Assembly (NCBI RefSeq): GCF_029893805.1 | Contig: NZ_JARXYP010000002.1 | Coordinates: 8,990,001-9,054,000, forward strand | DNA length: 64,000 nucleotides | Reading direction: 5' to 3' | Source of the DNA: Streptomyces sp. SAI-135 | GTDB lineage: Bacteria; Actinomycetota; Actinomycetes; Streptomycetales; Streptomycetaceae | Part shown: positions 59,945-64,000 of the stretch, piece after piece | Layout: the number at the start of each line of letters is the position of its first letter | How positions within the stretch are numbered: the stretch's first letter is position 1 | The notes under the pieces: model-generated | Database searches by the model: none | What the model was told of the DNA's origin: nothing | Seen by the model: the letters and a program-made list of their open reading frames with translations, nothing else | Position numbers and translations under genes: made by a program

Positions 59945-60790
59945 ATGCCCGAGTACCGCCGCATCCTCCTGGACGGCGCCGCAGTCCAGGTCACCGTCGA
60001 CGGTGACGAGCTGGTCGCCGGGGACGGCCGACGCGTCAAGACCGAGGACGCACAGCACCTGCCCCCGATCGTTCCCTCCAAGGTGATCGCGGTCCACCTC
60101 AACCACCGCAGCCGTGTCGACGAGTTCCAGATCGACCTCCCTGACACCCCCACGTACTTCCACAAGCCGACCTCCTCCCTCAACTCCCACAAGGGCGCCA
60201 TCGTCCGCCCCGAGGGCTGCAAGTGGCTCAACTACGAGGGCGAGGTCGCCATCGTCATCGGGAGGACCGCGCGGAACGTCTCCCCGGCCGAAGCGGGTGA
60301 GTACATCGCCGGCTACACCATCGCCAACGACTACGGACTGCACGACTTCCGCGACACCGACGCCGGGTCCATGCTCCGCGTCAAAGGCTCCGACACCCTG
60401 TGCCCCCTCGGCCCCGGCCTGGTCACCGACTGGGACTTCCACGGCAAGAGCCTGCGCACCTACGTCAACGGCGAGGTCGTGCAGGACGGTTCGACCGACG
60501 AGATGAAGTGGGACATGCACTACCTCGTCGCCGACATCGCCCGCACCATCACCCTCTACCCCGGGGACGTACTCCTGTCCGGCACCCCCGCCAACTCCCG
60601 CCCCGTCCAGCCCGGAGACGTCGTCGAGGTCGAGGTCGAGGGCCTCGGCCGGCTCACCAACCACATCGTCACCGGCCCCGCCGCCATCCGCACCGACGTC
60701 GGCGCCCAGCCGACCGAGTCCGAGGAGGTGCTGTCCACCGCCCTCGGCGGCGACTGGGAGTTCCGCGGCATCCGCCCGCCGAAGCGCTGA
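59945..60790 (+). CDS. FAH-family isomerase/decarboxylase, HpaG-like (fourth copy)
   Basis: A 281-residue FAH-fold protein. The active-site region is AVHLNHRSRVDEF, the substrate-binding segment is PTYFHKPTSSLNSHKGAIVR, the metal-binding E-x-E is in LNYEGEVAIVIGRT, followed by ANDYGLHDFRDTDAGSMLRV and GDVLLSGTPANSRPV. This pattern is typical of HpaG-type 5-oxopent-3-ene-1,2,5-tricarboxylate decarboxylase/isomerases. It is the step after HpaE (with HpaF) in the homoprotocatechuate route. GTCCTGTC precedes the ATG, a weak ribosome-binding site. Confidence 0.87.
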   Translation: MPEYRRILLDGAAVQVTVDGDELVAGDGRRVKTEDAQHLPPIVPSKVIAVHLNHRSRVDEFQIDLPDTPTYFHKPTSSLNSHKGAIVRPEGCKWLNYEGEVAIVIGRTARNVSPAEAGEYIAGYTIANDYGLHDFRDTDAGSMLRVKGSDTLCPLGPGLVTDWDFHGKSLRTYVNGEVVQDGSTDEMKWDMHYLVADIARTITLYPGDVLLSGTPANSRPVQPGDVVEVEVEGLGRLTNHIVTGPAAIRTDVGAQPTESEEVLSTALGGDWEFRGIRPPKR

Positions 60791-60839
60791 CGCCCCTGCG
60801 ACGGTCCGTCGGCCTCCGTGTGCGGGTAGGGTCGCGTCC

Positions 60840-61442
60840 ATGAGCGATTCCTCCGACAAGCCCCCCGCCAGGCCCCGCAAGCGCGTGGACTACGGGACCG
60901 GCCGCGAGGCCCTGCTCAACGCGGCCGTGCGCGTGGTGGCCCGGGGCGGGCTGCGCAAGCTCACCTATCGCGCCGTCGCGGAAGAGGCGGGCGTCACGCA
61001 CGGGCTCGTGGTGCACCACTTCGGTTCGAGGGACGCGCTGATCGAGGCGGCCTTCGAACACGCGGCGCGCACCAGCACGAGTGTCAGTTCCCTGGAACCG
61101 GGCACGGGCGACATCGCGGACTTCGCGGCGGGGCTTGCGGAGATGGTCACCCGCGAGCCGGGCATGCAGATCTTCCAGTACGAGCTCATGCTCGAATCAC
61201 GGCGCAGGCCCGAACTGCTGCCGCAGATCCGCGCTTTGTACGACGAGTACTTCCGGGCCACCGAGAGGGAGCTGTCCCGCAGCCTGCCCGACGGCACCAG
61301 CCCTGCCCTGACCCGGCTCGTCTTCGCCGCTCTGGAAGGTCTCGTACTGCATCAACTGATCCTCGACGAGCCGGACGTCACCGAGGCCGCGCTGAAGGAG
61401 CTGCGGTCACTGCTGACCAGGAAACCTGGAGAGGCACAGTAG
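60840..61442 (+). CDS. TetR-family repressor (second)
   Basis: A 200-residue regulator with a TetR helix-turn-helix at ~22-68 (EALLNAAVRVVARGGLRKLT, VAEEAGVTHGLVVHHFGSRD). The C-terminal bundle (TetR_C_6-like) is unremarkable. It is the last gene of the ferredoxin/meta-cleavage operon and lies just upstream of the third P450. The palindrome AATTATCC-N4-GGATAATT inside the P450-3 promoter, and its relative at 55126, are the probable binding sites. A strong terminator separates it from the P450. Confidence 0.87.
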   Translation: MSDSSDKPPARPRKRVDYGTGREALLNAAVRVVARGGLRKLTYRAVAEEAGVTHGLVVHHFGSRDALIEAAFEHAARTSTSVSSLEPGTGDIADFAAGLAEMVTREPGMQIFQYELMLESRRRPELLPQIRALYDEYFRATERELSRSLPDGTSPALTRLVFAALEGLVLHQLILDEPDVTEAALKELRSLLTRKPGEAQ

Positions 61443-61479
61443 CCGCCCACGTCGTTGTCCTTGCCGTAACAGCAGGTCA

Positions 61480-61516
61480 GGACGAGTCCCCGTCGCCCGG
61501 CGACGGGGACTCGTCC
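61480..61516. terminator. Terminator hairpin after the second TetR gene
   Basis: GGACGAGTCCCCGTCGCC and its exact reverse complement are separated by a single base, giving up to 18 paired positions minus the turn, followed by GTTTCG. It ends the 55298-61442 operon. Confidence 0.85.
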
Positions 61517-61558
61517 GTTTCGGGCGGCGTAAAGAGTCGATTGCGTGCCCGCGAAGCA

Positions 61559-61586
61559 TTGACGAAATTATCCGAGTGGATAATTC
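61559..61586 (+). promoter_or_regulatory. Promoter of the third P450
   Basis: TTGACG (61559-61564), a 16-base spacer and TAATTC (61581-61586). The operator at 61566-61585 fills the spacer completely. Confidence 0.6.
61566..61585. promoter_or_regulatory. Perfect AATTATCC-GAGT-GGATAATT operator
   Basis: An 8-bp inverted repeat with a 4-base centre located between the -35 and -10 boxes. This is a typical site for TetR-type repression. A partial copy is at 55126-55145. Confidence 0.75.
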
Positions 61587-61670
61587 TCGCGGTGAAGGGC
61601 CACTGGCCGCTTCCCCCTTGCCGCTCCCGGCTTCCCTCCGCCTCGCGCCCGATACGAGGAGTGCCACGCC

Positions 61671-62867
61671 ATGACCGTCACCACCGCCGGACCCGCGTCC
61701 GCCACCGAGGACCTGCTGCCCTTCCGCGACCCCTGCTTCCGAGCGGACCCGTACCCGTACTACGCGCGGCTGCGGCAGGAGCACCCGGTCTACCGGCATC
61801 CGGTGGGCCTGTACGTCGTCTCCCGCTACGAGGACGTCGCCCGGCTCATCCGCAACCCCACCCTGAGCGTGCAGCAGCTCGACTTCGGGCCGGCCGCCCC
61901 GATCCACCACACCATGCTCGGCAAGGACGCCCCCGACCACACGAGGCTGCGCCGGATCACCAACCGCTGGTTCACGCCCAAGGCCGTCGAGGAGTGGTCC
62001 AAGGTGATGCGCGCCTGCGTGGAGGCCGTGCTCGACGAGGTCGAGAAAGGCGACGGCACCCTGGACGCTGCCGACGGCCTCTCCCTGAAGTGCACCTTCG
62101 AGACGACCTGCCGCATCTTCGGCATCGAGCCCACCGAGATGGACACCATCCAGCGCAGGACCTACGAGATCGGGCTGAGCCTCGGCCCCGGCGGCAACGA
62201 CGAGGAGGCCCGCGCCACCACGGAGGCTTTCGCCTGGTTCGCCGAGCACATCCGCCGGCTCGTGGCCGACAAGCGCGCCCACCCCGGCGAGGGACTGATC
62301 GACGCCTTCATCGCCGCGCAGGACGAGGGCATGATGACCGAGGACGAGGTCATCTGCACCGTCTTCCTGTTCTTCGCCGTGGGACACCTCGACGTCAAGC
62401 ACCTGATCAACCATGGCATCTGGCTGATGACGCAGCGGCCCGAGCTGTTCACCGCCTACCGCGACGAGCCGGAGGCGCGGCCGGGCATCATCAACGAGAT
62501 CCTGCGGATCGACACGCCCGAGTCGATGGTGGTGCGCCTGACCACCCAGGACACGGTCATCGGTGACACCACCGTGCCGGCCGGAGAGGCGCTGGCCCTG
62601 CTCATCGCCTCGGCCAACCGCGACCCCGAAGTCTTCGCCGACCCCGACACCTTCGACCACACCCGCCCGGTCGCCGCCGGCCGGCACCTGGCCTTCGGCT
62701 CCGGCATGCACGGCTGCGCCGGCCAGGTCCTGGCCCGCGCCGAGGCCGACATCGTCTTCAGCTCGATCGTCAACCGGTTCTCCGGTGTCGAGCTGGCCGG
62801 AGAACCCGCTTATGCGCACACCGAGTTCCTGCGCACGATCACCCATCTCCCCGTCCGTTTTCTCTGA
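61671..62867 (+). CDS. Cytochrome P450 (third) with unusual I-helix
   Basis: A 398-residue P450. ExxR is in NEILRIDTPESM and the heme loop is FGSGMHGCAGQVLARAE, both normal. The I helix reads FFAVGHLDVKHLINHG: where most P450s have A/G-G-x-E/D-T-T, this has G-H-L-D-V-K, so neither the acid nor the alcohol is at its usual place. Such changes are known in P450s with unusual substrates or oxygen activation. CGAGGAG lies upstream of ATG 61671. A matching ferredoxin follows 33 bases later; the reductase must come from elsewhere, probably 55486. Confidence 0.87.
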   Translation: MTVTTAGPASATEDLLPFRDPCFRADPYPYYARLRQEHPVYRHPVGLYVVSRYEDVARLIRNPTLSVQQLDFGPAAPIHHTMLGKDAPDHTRLRRITNRWFTPKAVEEWSKVMRACVEAVLDEVEKGDGTLDAADGLSLKCTFETTCRIFGIEPTEMDTIQRRTYEIGLSLGPGGNDEEARATTEAFAWFAEHIRRLVADKRAHPGEGLIDAFIAAQDEGMMTEDEVICTVFLFFAVGHLDVKHLINHGIWLMTQRPELFTAYRDEPEARPGIINEILRIDTPESMVVRLTTQDTVIGDTTVPAGEALALLIASANRDPEVFADPDTFDHTRPVAAGRHLAFGSGMHGCAGQVLARAEADIVFSSIVNRFSGVELAGEPAYAHTEFLRTITHLPVRFL

Positions 62868-62900
62868 TCCCCCGCCCCCTTTCGAGAGACAGGAGTCGTC

Positions 62901-63113
62901 ATGAAGGTCGAAGTCGATCTCAACAAGTGCCAGGACCACGGCCAGTGCGTGTACGCGGCCCCCGACATGTTCGCGCTGGACGACGAGGGACGCCTGTCCC
63001 TGCGGTCGCGGACGACCGACGTCTACGAGGCCGAAGTGGACGAGGGGAGCGCCGGGGAACTGTACGAGGCCGCCGAGGTCTGTCCGCTCCAGGCCATCAC
63101 GGTCCACGAGTAG
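62901..63113 (+). CDS. Ferredoxin, CxxHxxC type (third)
   Basis: A 70-residue ferredoxin starting MKVEVDLNKCQDHGQCVYAA, the same cluster motif as the protein at 55298, and ending EVCPLQAI. It carries an extra 8 residues (VDEGSAGE) before the last cysteine. High similarity to the second ferredoxin suggests that they arose by duplication and share one reductase. GAGACAGGAG precedes the ATG. Confidence 0.92.
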   Translation: MKVEVDLNKCQDHGQCVYAAPDMFALDDEGRLSLRSRTTDVYEAEVDEGSAGELYEAAEVCPLQAITVHE

Positions 63114-63600
63114 GGACGGGAACGCGGCATGTCGCCGAGGGCCTCCGGGCCACCCGGTGAACGACCGACCCCGGCGACAGCTCTCTGACCGTCGGTCGCC
63201 CAAGGAGTACGCGGCCCGCATCCCGGCCGTCGTCCACTCGCTGCGGCACGGCGGCCGCCGGACGGGCGCCAAGCGGACCCCGCTGACTCTGCTGGCCCTG
63301 CTGAGCGTCAATCAGGAGACCGGGTTCGTCTGACCCGGCTGCGCCTGGCCGGAACGCGATCGCCAGACGATCCGCTCCCACGACCAGCTGGCCGACCTGG
63401 ACCGGGGCGACCTGGTCGGTGAGTACACCCGACCGCACATGGCTGCTGTGCCGTCTGCTTCCCCGAGGTCAACTTCCTGGTGCCCCTGGACGGCACCGCC
63501 GATTTCAGCAACGCGGCCCGGGATGCCGCCGACCGGCCCGCCGCCTGGGTCACGGTCCTGTAAAGACCTCGTGTCCGCAGAAGGATCTCCCCGGAACCCC
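63114..63600. pseudogene. Decayed coding sequence, identity unknown
   Basis: Two coding-like pieces: a GTG frame 63157-63333 (58 codons, ending LLALLSVNQETGFV) and a second piece ending FPEVNFLVPLDGTADFSN then TAA near 63562, in which the frame changes around 63450. Codon positions look Streptomyces-like, but there is no continuous frame and I recognise no family. It is probably the remains of one deleted or frameshifted gene between the ferredoxin and permease genes. Confidence 0.35.
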
Positions 63601-63639
63601 TTGCCAAACGGATAGTTCCAGCCCACCATGAGGCAACTC

Positions 63640-63653
63640 GTTTGGCCTAAAAC
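63640..63653. promoter_or_regulatory. GTTTG-N4-AAAAC operator candidate upstream of the permease
   Basis: GTTTG-GCCT-AAAAC differs at one position of each half from the palindrome at 55070 (GTTTG-GTAC-CAAAC). It lies 37 bases before the permease start. A further CCAAACGG, also seen beside the 55070 palindrome, lies at 63604. Confidence 0.45.
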
Positions 63654-63689
63654 GAAACTCCGCCCCCCGTCCCCCGGCAGGTGATTCGA

Positions 63690-64000
63690 GTGGACAGTCA
63701 GACCGCATCTCTTACGCAAGCGAGTCATGATGCATCCATGGCAGGCAGGCTCAAGCCCGATTCTCTCGGTGTCCTGGGCGTTCTCTTCTTCGTTCTCTCC
63801 GCCCAGGCACCGCTGACGGCCATCGCCGGGGCTGTGCCCTTCGCAGTCGCCATCGGCAGCGGTGCAGGCGCTCCTACCGCCTATGTCGCGGCCGGCGTCA
63901 TCATCCTGCTGTTCTCCGTCGGATTCGTCGCCATGAGCCGTCATGTCGTGGACGCCGGAGCCTTCTACGCCTATATCGGCAAGGGCCTCGGCCGACCGGC
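63690..64000 (+). CDS. APC-family amino acid/amine permease, 5' part
   Basis: The gene runs off the window after 103 codons. GTG 63690 gives a short polar start, then RLKPDSLGVLGVLFFVLSAQ, helix 1 with the broken APLTAIAGAVP segment typical of APC transporters, helix 2 (AYVAAGVIILLFSVGFVAM) and the start of the helix 3 region DAGAFYAYIGKGLG. An ATG at 63738 is an alternative start. It is predicted to import an amino acid or amine. A palindrome like that at the GS promoter stands before it. Confidence 0.82.
   Translation, partial: MDSQTASLTQASHDASMAGRLKPDSLGVLGVLFFVLSAQAPLTAIAGAVPFAVAIGSGAGAPTAYVAAGVIILLFSVGFVAMSRHVVDAGAFYAYIGKGLGRP

Noticed and set aside
61407..63311. Long minus-strand frame (634 codons) opposite P450-3 and its ferredoxin
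   Set aside because: Opposite strand carries clear P450 and ferredoxin motifs; the frame shows no family similarity.
1..64000. Antibiotic biosynthetic gene cluster because of three P450s and several MFS pumps
   Set aside because: No PKS, NRPS, terpene synthase or RiPP core genes; FAH, extradiol, ALDH and acetoacetyl-CoA synthetase genes indicate catabolism.
1..64000. Prophage or integrative element
   Set aside because: No integrase, relaxase, tra or structural phage genes and no tRNA-adjacent attachment repeats; the only mobile trace is the short transposase scrap at 1159.

Overview
The window is about 70% G+C, uses GTG starts freely and is packed with ATGA/GTGA gene overlaps, MFS pumps, TetR/LysR/AraC/LacI regulators, CBM2-bearing cellulases and SpoIIE-type phosphatases. 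This is what a Streptomyces (or close actinomycete) accessory chromosome region looks like. I see no rRNA, tRNA, CRISPR array or phage structural gene. Nearly everything serves breakdown and uptake of plant cell-wall material and aromatic compounds.

Layout. (1) 1-3350: a small nucleotide-binding-type protein, a C-terminal scrap of an IS transposase, a VOC protein and a CmlR/Cmx-type drug exporter. (2) 3397-16776: polysaccharide block with a bacterial expansin, a CebR-like LacI repressor, a GH12 endoglucanase, a GH48 cellobiohydrolase, a GH6 cellobiohydrolase and a GH78 rhamnosidase-type enzyme with two duplicated F5/8 domains. CebR-type boxes (TGGGAGCGCTCCCA) precede GH12 and GH48, a near-match precedes GH6, and a 15-nt variant precedes a small unexplained ORF. 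(3) 17221-21662: a cupin resembling 2,4'-dihydroxyacetophenone dioxygenase, an MFS carrier, a zinc alcohol dehydrogenase and an AraC regulator. (4) 21663-26094: remnants, two MFS transporters and an EthD protein. (5) 26454-35689: a LysR regulator divergent from an operon starting with a carotenoid/lignostilbene-type oxygenase, followed by an MBL hydrolase, two SDRs, a CMD protein, two FAH hydrolases, an aldehyde dehydrogenase and an SRPBCC protein. (6) 35765-42574: a TetR regulator divergent from an extradiol dioxygenase, FAH hydrolase, FAD hydroxylase, acetoacetyl-CoA synthetase and DoxX protein, i.e. ring hydroxylation, ring opening, hydrolysis and acetoacetate capture. (7) 42658-50156: two paralogous SpoIIE phosphatase/anti-sigma sensor proteins flanking a P450-ferredoxin-reductase trio. 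(8) 50442-64000: F420:NADPH reductase, an F420-type oxidoreductase, a P450 and a glutamine-synthetase-like ligase on the minus strand. Divergent from them lie ferredoxin, reductase, ADC-family protein, HpaE-, HpaD- and HpaG-like enzymes and a TetR, then a third P450 with its ferredoxin, and the start of an amino-acid/amine permease.

How it fits together. Cellulases and expansin open the polysaccharide, while modules 3 and 5-8 look like parallel routes for lignin-type or other plant aromatics. The most interesting part is module 8. A gamma-glutamyl-ligase-like GS is transcribed with a P450 and lies opposite a ferredoxin/meta-cleavage operon. The divergent promoters each carry a GTTTG-N4-CAAAC-like element at the expected transcription start, and a third, weaker copy lies before the permease. 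A second operator (AATTATCC-N4-GGATAATT) links this promoter region to the third P450. A different pair of palindromes, spaced exactly 55 bp in both places, links the TetR/extradiol promoter (36.5 kb) with the first P450 promoter (44.9 kb). These shared sites suggest that separate transcription units form two regulons. All functions are read from sequence and family knowledge; substrates are inferred.
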